Assembly: GCF_024758725.1 (NCBI RefSeq) | Contig: NZ_CP096972.1 | Span: forward strand, 3,330,001-3,394,000 | Length of the DNA: 64,000 bases | Direction: 5' to 3' | DNA from: Sphingomonas sp. SUN039 | GTDB lineage: Bacteria > Pseudomonadota > Alphaproteobacteria > Sphingomonadales > Sphingomonadaceae | Part shown: positions 17,949-30,577 of the stretch, piece after piece | Layout: the number at the start of each line of letters is the position of its first letter | Position numbering within the stretch: the first letter of the stretch is position 1 | Program-made: the position numbers and the translations under genes | The notes under the pieces: generated by a model | What the model was told of the DNA's origin: nothing | Database searches by the model: none | What the model saw: only the letters and a program-made list of their open reading frames with translations

Positions 17949-17978
17949 CTTCTTCCCGTTCTAAACCGCCGTCGCCGG

Positions 17979-18884
17979 TCACGATTTGCGCTTCGGCTTG
18001 CGTGGTCCGGCAGGGGCGGCCTTCGGTGCGGATGGTGGCGGCGCGACCGTGAAACTGGGTAGTGGCACATCCGCGAGCGCCAGCGCGTCCATCCGCGTGC
18101 CCATGGCCTTGTCGAGGCGTTCGATACGCTCGACCGGCAAGGGGTGGGTCTTGGTCATCAGGGCATAGCCCTTTCCGTCGCCCGCCGCGCTCAAGGTTTG
18201 CAGGACGCCGGGCAGGCCGAACGGCGAGAACCCGGCGCGCGCCGCGATGACCACGCCGGTGCGGTCGGCATCGAATTCGTCGTCCTTGTTCAGGCCACGC
18301 GTGAACATGTCCTTGCCCGCGTTGATGATCGCGGTCTTGACCAGCGCGCCCAGCCCGCCGCTGCCGGTGGCATATTCGCTGAACCCGGTCAGCGCCGAAT
18401 TCCGCAAACTGCCTTGCAGCGCGGCAAGATGATCCTTGTGCGCGACATGCGCGATTTCATGCGCGAGCACACCGGCTAGTTCGGATTCGCTCCGCATCTT
18501 GTCGAACATGCCGCGCGTGATCAGTACGTAACCGCCGGGCATCGAAAAGGCATTGACGTCGGCAGTCTCGACGATGCCGAACTTCCACGGCAGATCGGGG
18601 CGGTCGCTGTGCAGCGCCAGCCAGCGCCCCAGCCGGTTGATGTACTGCTGCTTCGGCCCGTCCTTGATCAGCGGCGCGACGCCGAGAATGATTCCGGCCA
18701 GATCGCCGCCGATCTTGATCTCCTCGGCTTCCGAAATCTTGCGGAACGATTCGCTCAATTTCTGGGCATTTTTGACGCCCTTGATCAGATTGCCGATACC
18801 GCCGAACTGGGCCTGGGCCGGTGTCGCCAAGGCCAGTACGACGCAGGCGGCAAGCGCGGTGCGGGGCAGGTCGCGGCCCCTCAT
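17979..18884 (-). CDS. Exported M48 family metalloprotease
   Basis: Second M48 peptidase of the window, 301 residues. The start ATG at 18884 lies in an ATGA overlap with the stop of the SH3-like gene, which fixes the start and implies translational coupling. It has a signal peptide (LPRTALAACVVLALATPAQA), an HEIAH zinc site in GVLAHEIAHVAHKDH (about residues 147-151) and the third ligand in DDEFDADRTGVV. The C-terminal tail is Pro/Ala/Lys-rich (PSAPKAAPAGPRKPKRKS). The wider motif MPGGYVLITRGMFDKM is typical of periplasmic LoiP/Oma1-like members. Likely role: envelope protein quality control. Confidence 0.9.
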   Translation of the reverse strand: MRGRDLPRTALAACVVLALATPAQAQFGGIGNLIKGVKNAQKLSESFRKISEAEEIKIGGDLAGIILGVAPLIKDGPKQQYINRLGRWLALHSDRPDLPWKFGIVETADVNAFSMPGGYVLITRGMFDKMRSESELAGVLAHEIAHVAHKDHLAALQGSLRNSALTGFSEYATGSGGLGALVKTAIINAGKDMFTRGLNKDDEFDADRTGVVIAARAGFSPFGLPGVLQTLSAAGDGKGYALMTKTHPLPVERIERLDKAMGTRMDALALADVPLPSFTVAPPPSAPKAAPAGPRKPKRKS

Positions 18885-19402
18885 TTGCTGCCCTTTTTGC
18901 CGAGATAGTCGACGCTGCGTTCGACGAGCTTGACCTTGGCGGCATTGGCGCGCGCATCTTCGGCATCGACGCCCAGCGTGTCGAGCAGGGTCAGTTCGAC
19001 ATAATTCGGGGTGGAGCCACGAATGTCTTCCTCGTCCATCCCCTTGACGCCCGTGGTGACCGTCCGGCCCGAACTGTTGGTGGTCAGCGACGACAGACTC
19101 GACATGCCCGACGGCTTCGTTCCAGCGGGACGCGCAAGTCCTGCAACCGCAACGGCGGGTTCGAGCCGCAGGTTGAGCAAGCGCACCCAGCCGGTCTTTC
19201 CGGCCGCCTGCACACTCACCCACGGCCCCCGCCGCTCGACGATGGTGACGGGCTGGGCAGCGGTCAGCTTGGCGGTGCTGGCGGCGTCGATGAACGGCTG
19301 GGCCAGCAGATCGCCGGCGCGGATGATCTGTCCCTTTTCAGCCGCTGCAGCACCCGGCAGCAAAGCCAAAACAGTCAGCGTCAATAATGTGGTCGATCGC
19401 AA
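18881..19402 (-). CDS. Exported SH3b-like domain protein
   Basis: 173 residues: signal peptide (TLLTLTVLALLPGAAAA), then a bacterial SH3-like domain (about 25-80) with AKLTAAQPVTIVERRGPWVSV and GKTGWVRLLNLRLE. A Ser/Thr-rich linker and a helical C-terminal part (ELTLLDTLGVDAEDARANAAK) follow. SH3b domains usually bind cell-wall peptides. It is the first gene of a two-gene unit with the M48 protease (4-bp ATGA overlap), so it may tether or regulate that protease in the periplasm; this pairing is an inference. Confidence 0.82.
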   Translation of the reverse strand: MRSTTLLTLTVLALLPGAAAAEKGQIIRAGDLLAQPFIDAASTAKLTAAQPVTIVERRGPWVSVQAAGKTGWVRLLNLRLEPAVAVAGLARPAGTKPSGMSSLSSLTTNSSGRTVTTGVKGMDEEDIRGSTPNYVELTLLDTLGVDAEDARANAAKVKLVERSVDYLGKKGSK

Positions 19403-19489
19403 GCCCCAGGTCCCCGCAGATACAGTTTCGATCGCATCGAAGCGCGCGAGACTTGCCTCGACCGGCTGCCTCTTTTCATCTGGTCCGAC

Positions 19490-21367
19490 TTATCGGACAC
19501 GACCCTCCTCCAAGACACTATCACCTTTGGACACCGGTTCAAAGAGGCGAACCGGCATCTCGCGCCCCTTGACGTGGTGCGACCCGCAATCGCGCCAGTC
19601 ATAGGCGTCGCCGACCGCATCGCGTACCGCCTCCGAGACCAGCACGCGGGCGATCCCCTTGGTCATGCCCTCGATCCGGCTGGCCAGGTTCACCGTGTCG
19701 CCGATGATCGTGTAATCGAGCCGGTCGCTGGAACCGATGAAACCGACGACCGCGCGACCGGTGTGGATACCGATGCCGATTTCGAGTTCGGCGCCGAGTT
19801 CGCCCAATTGCCCGCGCATCTCGTTCAGCGCGGTCGACATGTCGAGCGCAGCGGCCACCGCCAACCGCGCATGGTCGGCGTGCGCGACCGGTGCGCCCCA
19901 GAACGCCATGATCGCATCGCCGATAAACTTGTCGAGTGTGCCGCCGTGGCGGAAAATCACTTCGACCTGCTTCGAGAAATAGCTGTTGAGCAAGGTCACC
20001 ACGTCCTCGGCCCGGGCAACCTCCGACAGTGCGGTGAACCCGCGGATATCTGAGAACATCACCGTCACGTCGCGCGACTCCGCGCTGCCCCGGTAATCGA
20101 TGTCGCCGCTTTCGATCAGGTCGGCGACAACGCGCGGGTCGAGGAAGCGCTTGAACATGCCCGACGTCCGCAGCCGCTGGGTGCGTTCGTCGAGATAGGC
20201 GAGCGCGCTAGCGGTCAGATAAAAGGCCCAGCCGAAGGCGAGCGGCGCGAAGACGGGGACGAAGGTGCCACCGACGAGCGCTGCCCAGCTTGCCGCGATG
20301 ACGATCACGGTCACTGCCAGCAGGGCATAACCCAGCCGGTTCGCGCTGACATTGCGTGCAAGCCCTATCGCGATCAGGGCGATCAGTGCCAGCGCCAGCG
20401 GCACCATCGAGCTGCGCGGCACCTCGCGCAGCCAGTCCCCCCGGTCGAGATTGTCGATGGCAGTCGCCAAGATTTCCACGCCGGGGTAGGTGCTGTCGAG
20501 CGGGGTAACGCGCAGGTCGAGCAGGCCGGGAGCGGAGGTGCCGACCAGCACGATCTTGTCCTTGAACTCGCCCGGCGGACGCTGGCGCTGCGCCCGCAGG
20601 CTGTCGAGATAGACGTCGGCATAGGACACATGCGTCCAGCCGCGCCGCCAGTTGAGCAGCACCCGTTCCTGCGGCGGCAAGGGTCGCCCAAGATCGGCCA
20701 TCATCCGCGCCGCCATCGACGCGAAGCGCCAGCCATTGCGGTCGCGAAACAGCGTGTGATGCCGCCCCACGCCGTCGCTGTCGCTGGTGAAGTTGATGAG
20801 GCCCCCGCGCATGGCATTCGGGTGGGTTCCGACGACCAGCGGCATCATCAGCGGCACGCGGGCATCCTTCGGCGGGCTGGCCAGCGCCTTCGCGCCGACC
20901 GACGCGGGCATCTTGCTCACCCAGGCACCGTCGCCGTCGGCGTTGAGCGTCATCGCCAGCCAGACATTGCGGTTGCGCTCGACCGCCTCGGCAAAGGCGG
21001 CATCATGTTCGGGTCGATAGACATCGGGTTCGTTGAACAGGATGTCGAACGCGATGCCGCGCGGCTTTTGCGCGGCGATGTGATCGATCAGCTCGCCGTG
21101 AACCGAACGCGGCCATGGCCAGCTGCCGGCCATTTCGTTCATCAGTTCGAGCGAGCGCTGGTCGATATCGACGATAACGACACGGTCGGAAACCGGGCGA
21201 CGCGCGGCGTCGAGCTTCAGCATCAAATCGCCGCCGCGCTGGTCGGCGAGCTTGCTCAGGCCGAACAGGCGGTCATCGGCGACGACGATCAGGCCGAACA
21301 GGCAGGCGAGCATCAGCCACCCGCGTCCCGGCAGACGTCGCACGATTTTCCGGATCATCCCCAGCAT
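19490..21367 (-). CDS. CHASE2-domain adenylate cyclase (class III)
   Basis: 625-residue membrane receptor cyclase. An N-terminal membrane helix is followed by a periplasmic CHASE2 sensor (about 40-320: VVIVDIDQRSLELM, SWPWPRSVHGELIDHI, KDKIVLVGTSAPGLLDLR). Three membrane helices (about 325-400) lead to a class III cyclase domain. Both metal Asp residues are present (MFSDIRGFTALSE; FIGDAIMAFWG). The adenine-selecting Lys (TLDKFIGD) and Asp (TIIGDTVNL) and the transition-state Asn/Arg (NLASRIEG) are also intact, so it should make cAMP. In-frame ATGs lie at 21367 and 21358; either could start. It is 38 bp downstream of the GH42 gene. Confidence 0.9.
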   Translation of the reverse strand: MLGMIRKIVRRLPGRGWLMLACLFGLIVVADDRLFGLSKLADQRGGDLMLKLDAARRPVSDRVVIVDIDQRSLELMNEMAGSWPWPRSVHGELIDHIAAQKPRGIAFDILFNEPDVYRPEHDAAFAEAVERNRNVWLAMTLNADGDGAWVSKMPASVGAKALASPPKDARVPLMMPLVVGTHPNAMRGGLINFTSDSDGVGRHHTLFRDRNGWRFASMAARMMADLGRPLPPQERVLLNWRRGWTHVSYADVYLDSLRAQRQRPPGEFKDKIVLVGTSAPGLLDLRVTPLDSTYPGVEILATAIDNLDRGDWLREVPRSSMVPLALALIALIAIGLARNVSANRLGYALLAVTVIVIAASWAALVGGTFVPVFAPLAFGWAFYLTASALAYLDERTQRLRTSGMFKRFLDPRVVADLIESGDIDYRGSAESRDVTVMFSDIRGFTALSEVARAEDVVTLLNSYFSKQVEVIFRHGGTLDKFIGDAIMAFWGAPVAHADHARLAVAAALDMSTALNEMRGQLGELGAELEIGIGIHTGRAVVGFIGSSDRLDYTIIGDTVNLASRIEGMTKGIARVLVSEAVRDAVGDAYDWRDCGSHHVKGREMPVRLFEPVSKGDSVLEEGRVR

Positions 21368-21405
21368 CGGCAACGGTGTGGCCGACCCGCCCCGCCGACG
21401 CAAAT

Positions 21406-23337
21406 TCAGTCGCGCCAGACTGTGACACTTGCCGGAGGGACGAGGGGCGTCCCGAGCACGCAATCCGCGCCCGCGATACTGGACAGATCGACCGCCTCGG
21501 GGCCGAAATTGAAAGCAAATCGCAAGTTGCTATGCCGACGCAGCCGAACATCGGGGGGCAGGTCGACGACGGGCAGCGCCGCTTCACCGGCCATCGCCGT
21601 AAACAGCCGGTCGAGCAGCGCCGCGTCGGGCCAGGCTGCCAGGTAGCGCACAGCGCCATGCGCGAACACGACGCCGCGCCCATCGTCGAGCTTCACTTCG
21701 GGCACCAAATCGCTCTCGACATGCTCCAGCCAGCGCGCCACGGTGAACCCGTCACCCTTGTGCTCCAGCCCCGGACGCAGGCTTTCCACTCGAACGACGC
21801 GCAGCGGGATCAGCGCCCGAAGCGGCCCCGGCGGCAAAGTATCGGGAATGGCGAAATCGCGCGTCTTGCTGCCGCTGCGAGGGCCGAGCAGCACCAGCCC
21901 GTCGAACGCTGCAAGCCTCTCCACCAACCCCGTATCGGCAATCGGCAGGCTTGGCACGACAACCATCGCATAGCCGTCGAGCGAGGCGTCGGGGGCAACG
22001 ATATCCACATCGAGTCCCAGCCGCCGCAGCGCCGAATATAGGGCGAACGCCAGCTCGATATAGCGCATGTCCACGCCCTGTGGCTGGGTCTCGAACACCC
22101 AGCTTGCCTCGTACGAGAACACCAGCGCCACCGATTTCGGCGGCGCACCGGTCGCACCCAGCGCCGCGATCTCTCGCGCCACCGTGGCGACTTCACCCGC
22201 ACCGACATCGTCGCTGCTGTCGGGACGCAGCAGCCCGCTGTGCATCTGTTCCTGCGCGAACGGGGCCTGTCGCCAGCGGAAATAACTGACCAGTTCGGCC
22301 CCGTGCGCCAGGGCTTCGAGCGTCCACAACCGGACCATGCCGGGAAGCGGCGCGGGGTTGTACCGCGCCCAGTTTACCGGCCCCGGCTGTTGCTCCATCA
22401 CCCACCAGCGCCCGCCCTTGGCACAGCCGCGATACAGGTCGTGGTGGAACGCCGCGATGTCGGGGTGGCCGGTGCGGGCGTAGCGCAGCTTTTCGTCGGC
22501 TGTAAAATACGGAAATTGTTCGAGGAAACCGAGAGGGTAGCTGTCCCATGTCGCGACATCCAAGTCGCGCGACACCGCGTGGTGATCGAACTGGGTGAAG
22601 AACCCCATGAAGTTATGGACGATATCGCGCCCCGGCGACGCGGCGCGGAGGATATCGGCCTGCGCGCGGTTGAAACTCACCACTTCGTCCGACGAAAACC
22701 GCCGCCAGTCGAGGACATGGGCGGGGTTGGGTTCGGTCACGGTCAGATTGGGCGGATCGATGCTGTCGAAACCGGGATAGTCCATGCTCCAGAAGACATT
22801 GCCCCACGCCGCGTTCAGTGCGCCGATGTTGCGGTGCCGCACCGCCAGCCAGCGCCGGAATCCCGATGCCGCCGCATCCGAATAGCTGATCGCCGTGTCA
22901 TGGCAGCCGTATTCATTGTCGGTCTGCCACGCGACGACCGCGGGGTGGGTGCCATAACGCGCCGCCACCGCGCGCACGATCCGCGCCGCTTCCGCGCGGT
23001 AGCCGGGGTGCGAGAAGCAGTAATGCCGCCGCGACCCGAATTTGCGCGGGCGTCCGTCGGCATCGACAGCGACCATGTCGGGCATTTTCGCGACCAGCCA
23101 GCGCGGCGGCGTTGCCGTCGGCGTGCCCATCACGATTTTCAGGCCCGCTTCGTGCAACACCGCGACCGCGCGGTCGAGCCAGCCCCAATCGAACTGCCCG
23201 TCCGCAGGTTCGATCCGGCTCCATGCGAACTCGCCGATGCGGACGTGCGACAGGCCCATGGCCACCATGCGCCGCGCATCGTCGGCCCAGCGGTCCTCGG
23301 GCCATTGTTCGGGATAATAGCAAACGCCCAGCTGCAT
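21406..23337 (-). CDS. Beta-galactosidase, glycoside hydrolase family 42
   Basis: Retaining beta-galactosidase, 643 residues, with no visible signal peptide, so probably cytoplasmic. The ATG at 23337 gives MQLGVCYYPEQWPEDRW, the standard GH42 start; an upstream in-frame ATG is less likely. The TIM barrel carries the acid/base Glu in WQTDNEYGCHD (about E142) and the nucleophile in WWVMEQQPGPVNW (about E315). The GH42 trimerisation domain (about 395-570) has LVFSYEASWVFETQP, and a beta C-terminal domain follows. No sugar transporter or regulator is adjacent. Divergent from the hydantoinase gene. Confidence 0.93.
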   Translation of the reverse strand: MQLGVCYYPEQWPEDRWADDARRMVAMGLSHVRIGEFAWSRIEPADGQFDWGWLDRAVAVLHEAGLKIVMGTPTATPPRWLVAKMPDMVAVDADGRPRKFGSRRHYCFSHPGYRAEAARIVRAVAARYGTHPAVVAWQTDNEYGCHDTAISYSDAAASGFRRWLAVRHRNIGALNAAWGNVFWSMDYPGFDSIDPPNLTVTEPNPAHVLDWRRFSSDEVVSFNRAQADILRAASPGRDIVHNFMGFFTQFDHHAVSRDLDVATWDSYPLGFLEQFPYFTADEKLRYARTGHPDIAAFHHDLYRGCAKGGRWWVMEQQPGPVNWARYNPAPLPGMVRLWTLEALAHGAELVSYFRWRQAPFAQEQMHSGLLRPDSSDDVGAGEVATVAREIAALGATGAPPKSVALVFSYEASWVFETQPQGVDMRYIELAFALYSALRRLGLDVDIVAPDASLDGYAMVVVPSLPIADTGLVERLAAFDGLVLLGPRSGSKTRDFAIPDTLPPGPLRALIPLRVVRVESLRPGLEHKGDGFTVARWLEHVESDLVPEVKLDDGRGVVFAHGAVRYLAAWPDAALLDRLFTAMAGEAALPVVDLPPDVRLRRHSNLRFAFNFGPEAVDLSSIAGADCVLGTPLVPPASVTVWRD

Positions 23338-23434
23338 CGTCGTCCTCGCCGTTTTGCGCGACGCTATCGCCACAAATCACCGGTGTTGGCCAGCCCCGCT
23401 TTCCCCGTGCACCGAATTGTCGTTATCTGGCTGC

Positions 23435-27024
<3,590 letters not shown>

Positions 27025-27028
<4 letters not shown>

Positions 27029-28026
27029 CCGACCGTCTGTTCGATCACACCGAACACTGGATGGTGTTTCGCATCGTCCATCCAGATGCGGACCGTGTCG
27101 CCCTTTTTCAGGAACGGCGTCACCGGCGCGCCCGACTGGATCGTCTCGACCGTCCGCACTTCGGCAATGCACGAGTAGCCGAGGCCGCCTGCGCCGATCG
27201 GCTTGCCCGGCCCGCCATCGGCATCGCGGTTCGACACCGTGCCGGACCCGACGATCGTTCCCGCGCCGAGCGCACGCGTCTTCGCCAGATGCGCGATCAG
27301 TGTGCCGAAATCGAAGGTCATATCGACCCCCGCATCGGCGCGCCCGAACGGCTGGCCGTTGAGATCGACCTTCAAAGCGCCGTGGAGCTTGCCGTCGGCC
27401 CACGCGTCGCCGAGCGTATCGGGCGTCACGAATACCGGCGAGAACGCGCTGGCCGGCTTCGACTGGTAGAAGCCGAACCCCTTGGCCAATTCGCCGGGGA
27501 TGAGATTGCGGAGCGACACGTCGTTGGTCAGCCCGACCAGACGGATCGCGGCCAGCGCGTCTTCGCGGCTTGCGCCTTGCGGGACGTCGCCGATGACCAC
27601 GACGACTTCGCCTTCCATGTCGCAGCCCCAGTCTTCGTCGGCGAGCGGAATGGGATCGCGCGGTCCCAGAAATCCGTCGCTGCCGCCCTGATAGACGAGC
27701 GGGTCGTGCCAGAAGCTGTCGGGCAGTTCCGCCCCGCGCGCCTGCCGGACGAGCGCGACATGGTTCACATAGGCCGATCCGTCCGCCCACTGGAACGCGC
27801 GCGGCAGCGGGGCCGCCGCATCGCGTTCGTGGAACCGCATCATCGGAATCGCTTCATGGCTGAGGTCGGTCGCAAGCGCTTCCAGCAACGGCGACAGATG
27901 GTGCCAGTCGTCGAGTGCGGCCTGCAAGGTCGGCGCGATATGGGCGGCGTCGGCGCACCAAGCGAGATCATCCGAGACGACGACGAGCTTGCCGTCGCGG
28001 CCGCCCTTGAGTGAGGCAAGTTTCAT
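27025..28026 (-). CDS. Fumarylacetoacetate hydrolase family protein
   Basis: 333-residue FAH-fold hydrolase. The first residues, MKLASLKGGRDGKLVVVSDD, match the proteobacterial fumarylacetoacetase-like subgroup, which cleaves fumarylacetoacetate to fumarate and acetoacetate at the end of tyrosine breakdown. Metal-binding acidic residues are visible in DWGCDMEGEVVVVIG and FTNDVSLRN-like VGLTNDVSLRNLIP. Other conserved blocks are FQWADGSAYVNH, GTIVGSGTVSNRD and LKKGDTVRIWMD. It is 21 bp downstream of the VOC gene, so the hppD-VOC-FAH order is probably one transcription unit. The stop overlaps the convergent hydantoinase stop by 4 bp. Confidence 0.9.
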
Positions 28027-28047
28027 GGTCTCTCCCAGATGCCCGGT

Positions 28048-28605
28048 TTATTCGGCCAGCGACCCCGGATCGACGTGCAGCCAGTCTGCATGACGGGGAG
28101 CCTGTTTGGTCCGGCTCCATTCGTCAAGCATCAGCGGCGCCACGCGGCGCAATTCGGCATATTGCTCCTCGGTCCCGATGTCGCAGGCGAGTTCCAGCCG
28201 GTGGCCATTGGGATCGAAGAAATAGATCGAGCGGAAAATGCCGTGGAAGGTCGGCCCCAGCACATCGACCCCGTTCGCCTCCAGATGCGCCTTGGCTGCC
28301 TTCAGCGTGTCGAAGTCCGCCACCTGAAACGCGATATGCTGCACCCATTCGGGCGTGTTCGGGTCGCGGCCCATGTCGGGCTGCTGCGGCAGTTCGAAGA
28401 ACGCGATCACATTGCCGCCTCCGCAATCGAGGAAGATGTGCATATACGGGTCGTACGCGCCGGTGGAGGGGACGTGGTCCTCCGAAAACGCGGTCTGGAA
28501 CGACATGCCGAGCATCGCCGCATACCAGTCCGCCGTGACCTTCGCGTCGCGGCAGCGGTACGCGACGTGGTGGATTTTCTGGAGGGCAAAGGGAAGGGTC
28601 GTCAT
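28048..28605 (-). CDS. VOC family (glyoxalase/extradiol dioxygenase fold) protein
   Basis: 185 residues from ATG 28605, chosen because GGGAG sits about 8 bases upstream. Two beta-alpha-beta-beta-beta modules carry a probable 2-His-1-Glu metal site: LQKIHHVAYRCRD (His near residue 11-12), WVQHIAFQVAD (His) and DPNGHRLELACD (Glu). The reaction is unknown; families with this fold include glyoxalases and ring-cleaving dioxygenases. Its position between hppD and the FAH-like gene suggests a step in aromatic amino-acid catabolism. The upstream 120 bp to hppD is mostly a palindromic repeat. Confidence 0.85.
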   Translation of the reverse strand: MTTLPFALQKIHHVAYRCRDAKVTADWYAAMLGMSFQTAFSEDHVPSTGAYDPYMHIFLDCGGGNVIAFFELPQQPDMGRDPNTPEWVQHIAFQVADFDTLKAAKAHLEANGVDVLGPTFHGIFRSIYFFDPNGHRLELACDIGTEEQYAELRRVAPLMLDEWSRTKQAPRHADWLHVDPGSLAE

Positions 28606-28623
28606 GGCGTGCACTCCCAACCA

Positions 28624-28712
28624 CCGACTTGGCTGAGCTTGTCGAAGCCCCCTTCTTTGTCTGCACAGTGGCAAAAAGAAGAAGTGCCCTTCGACAAGCT
28701 CAGGGAAGTCGG
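28624..28712. repeat. Palindromic repeat (copy 3)
   Basis: CCGACTTGGCTGAGCTTGTC at the left and TTCGACAAGCTCAGGGAAGT at the right form an imperfect hairpin around a 30-nt A/T-richer centre. Same family as copies at 16025, 25211 and 29863. It fills the gap between hppD and the VOC gene on their shared transcript, where it could stabilise upstream mRNA or attenuate downstream expression. Confidence 0.9.
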
Positions 28713-28726
28713 CTTCTGTTGCCCGC

Positions 28727-29809
28727 TCATGCCCTCGCCTCCGCCAGCACCCCACGTTCCAGCTGATCCGCCTCGATGCTCTTGAACAACGCGGTGAAAT
28801 TGCCCTCACCGAAGCCTTCGTCCTTCTTGCGCTGGATAAATTCGAAGAACACCGGCCCGATCTGCGGCTGGGCGAAGATCTGGAGCAGCAGGCGCGGGTC
28901 GTTATTCTCGGTCGACCCATCGAGCAAAATGCCGCGCATCTTCAAATCCTCGACCGGCTCGCCATGCCCCGGCAGGCGGTCGTCGAGCTGGGCGTAATAG
29001 GTCGCCGGCGGGGGTGCCATCAGCGGCACGCCCGAAGCGCGCAACCGGTCGATGCAGGCGATCAGATCGTCGCAGATCAGCGCGATATGCTGGATGCCCT
29101 CGCCGTTATAGGCGCGCAGATATTCGTCGATCTGCCCGCCGCCGGCCTTGCCTTCCTCGTTCAGCGGAATGCGGATTTTGCCGTCGGGCGCCGTCATCGC
29201 GCGGCTGGTCAGCCCGGTATATTCGCCCTTGATGTCGAAATAGCGGATCTCGCGAAAATTGAAGATGCGCTCGTAGAACGCGCTCCAATGCGCCATCCGC
29301 CCGCCGTAAACATTGTGCGTCAGGTGATCGATCAGCCGGAACCCGGCGCCCACCGGATTGCGGTCCACGCCCGGCAGATAATCGAAATCGATGTCATAGA
29401 TCGACAACTGATCCCCATACCGGTCGATCAGATAGATGATCGCGCCGCCGATCCCCCGGATCGCGGGCAGGCGCAATTCCATCGGCCCGGTCCGCGTTTC
29501 GACCGGTTCGGCCCCGCGCGCCAGTGCCTCGTCATAGGCCGCGCGCGCATTGCGGACGCGGAAACCCATGCCGCACGCCGACGGGCCATGCTCGGCGGCG
29601 AAATAGGCAGCGGGCGATTTCGGCTCGTAATTGGCGATCAGATTGATTCCGCCCTGCCGCCACAGATCGACCTGCTTCGAGCGGTGCCGCGCGACATGCG
29701 AGAAGCCCATGGCCGTGAAGACCGGTTCGAGCAGCCCGCGTTCAGGTGCTGCAAATTCCACGAACTCGAACCCGTCGAGGCCGAGGGGGTTTTCGAACAG
29801 GTCGGTCAT
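28727..29809 (-). CDS. hppD: 4-hydroxyphenylpyruvate dioxygenase
   Basis: Fe(II) enzyme converting 4-hydroxyphenylpyruvate to homogentisate in tyrosine degradation. 360 residues, normal length. Two VOC-type domains; iron ligands are visible as His162 in LIDHLTHNV, His in [13 protein letters not shown] (about 240) and Glu in [20 protein letters not shown] (about 322). The terminal [13 protein letters not shown] is the family C-terminal helix that closes the active site. First gene of the putative hppD-VOC-FAH unit. Its promoter region holds a palindromic repeat and two operator-like sites shared with the divergent MarR gene. Confidence 0.97.
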   Translation of the reverse strand: MTDLFENPLGLDGFEFVEFAAPERGLLEPVFTAMGFSHVARHRSKQVDLWRQGGINLIANYEPKSPAAYFAAEHGPSACGMGFRVRNARAAYDEALARGAEPVETRTGPMELRLPAIRGIGGAIIYLIDRYGDQLSIYDIDFDYLPGVDRNPVGAGFRLIDHLTHNVYGGRMAHWSAFYERIFNFREIRYFDIKGEYTGLTSRAMTAPDGKIRIPLNEEGKAGGGQIDEYLRAYNGEGIQHIALICDDLIACIDRLRASGVPLMAPPPATYYAQLDDRLPGHGEPVEDLKMRGILLDGSTENNDPRLLLQIFAQPQIGPVFFEFIQRKKDEGFGEGNFTALFKSIEADQLERGVLAEARA

Positions 29810-29862
29810 GCGCGTTGCTCCGATATAGCCTGATGTTGCAAAGGCCGCCCACCGCCCTACCG

Positions 29863-29944
29863 CCGACTTGCCTGAGCTTGTCGAAGGCCCTTCTTCTCAC
29901 CTGCCTGCAAAGCAGAAAAGGGCTTCGAAGCTCAGCCAAGTCGG
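29863..29944. repeat. Palindromic repeat (copy 4)
   Basis: CCGACTTGCCTGAGCTTGTC (left) and GGGCTTCGAAGCTCAGCCAA (right, with a short deletion relative to the other copies) form an imperfect hairpin with a short inner CTGC/GCAG pairing. It lies between hppD and the operator-like sites, in what should be the hppD 5' leader. Confidence 0.88.
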
Positions 29945-29974
29945 TCTGGAGTGACCGCCCTTAAGACGCAATCT

Positions 29975-29990
29975 AGTATCAAATGAAACC
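29975..29990 (-). promoter_or_regulatory. Operator-like site 1 of the hppD/MarR intergenic region
   Basis: On the minus strand this reads GGTTTCATTTGATACT, matching 13 of 16 positions of the near-palindrome at 30009-30024. Centre-to-centre distance is 34 bp, about three helical turns, so two MarR dimers could bind the same DNA face. Confidence 0.6.
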
Positions 29991-30008
29991 ATATCGCCTT
30001 GACCAACT

Positions 30009-30024
30009 GGTGTCAATTGATACC
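30009..30024 (+). promoter_or_regulatory. Operator-like site 2 (near-perfect 16-bp palindrome)
   Basis: GGTGTCAATTGATACC is palindromic except for one mismatched pair. It ends 8 bp before the MarR ATG. A TTGAC-type -35 hexamer overlaps it (CAATTGATACC on one strand, TTGACACC on the other). MarR proteins bind such 16-20 bp palindromes, usually in their own promoter, so autoregulation with control of hppD is the simplest reading. Confidence 0.65.
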
Positions 30025-30032
30025 ATCCCGGC

Positions 30033-30476
30033 ATGAGCACGTTACGCCTCGACGACTTCGTCCCCTACCGCCTGTCGTACACGTCGAACCTGGTCAGCGA
30101 AGCCATCGCGCGCACCTATGAAAGCCTGTTCGGCCTGACGATCCCGGAATGGCGGCTGGTCGCGGTGATCGCCGAGCACGACGGCATAACCCAGGCCGCG
30201 ATCTGCACCCGCACCGGCATGGACAAGGTCACTGTCAGCCGCGCCGCCATCGCGCTGACCGCAAGGGGCCTCGTCGCCCGAGCCCCCAGCCCCACCGACC
30301 GCCGCTCGCACGACCTCGCGCTGACCGGCGAGGGGCGGGCGCTGTACGCGCAGGTGGCCCCCAAGGCACTGGAACTGGAGAAACAGATTTTCGGCGGCCT
30401 GGGCGCGGCGGAATTGCGAGGGTTCGTGGCAACGCTGCGGCGGATCGACGCGATTGTGAGGGGTGGCGGTAACTAA
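30033..30476 (+). CDS. MarR family transcriptional regulator (probable regulator of hppD)
   Basis: 147-residue winged-helix dimer. The N-terminal dimerisation helix is RLSYTSNLVSEAIARTYESLF. The HTH spans AAICTRTGMDKVTVSRAAIALTARGLV (about 53-79), and the wing carries the signature RAPSPTDRRSHDLALTGEG. MarR regulators next to hppD (HpdR type) are known to control tyrosine catabolism. The divergent arrangement and two palindromes between the genes support the same role here. A hairpin with GGGAGAGG arms follows the stop codon. Confidence 0.9.
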   Translation: MSTLRLDDFVPYRLSYTSNLVSEAIARTYESLFGLTIPEWRLVAVIAEHDGITQAAICTRTGMDKVTVSRAAIALTARGLVARAPSPTDRRSHDLALTGEGRALYAQVAPKALELEKQIFGGLGAAELRGFVATLRRIDAIVRGGGN

Positions 30477-30479
30477 GCT

Positions 30480-30533
30480 CCTCTCCCCTTGCGGGAGAGG
30501 ATACGCAGACTTGGCCTCGCCGCTTGGCGAGGC
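30480..30533 (+). terminator. Two tandem hairpins after the MarR gene
   Basis: CCTCTCCC-CTTGC-GGGAGAGG (30480-30500) is followed by GCCTCGCC-GCTT-GGCGAGGC (30514-30533), both perfect. Neither is followed by a U-tract, so Rho-independent termination is not certain. Their sequence resembles short dispersed repeats common in sphingomonad intergenic DNA. Confidence 0.5.
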
Positions 30534-30577
30534 TTAGTCGGAGTTGGTGAGGGGTCGGCAGGAGCAGCAGTCCGACC

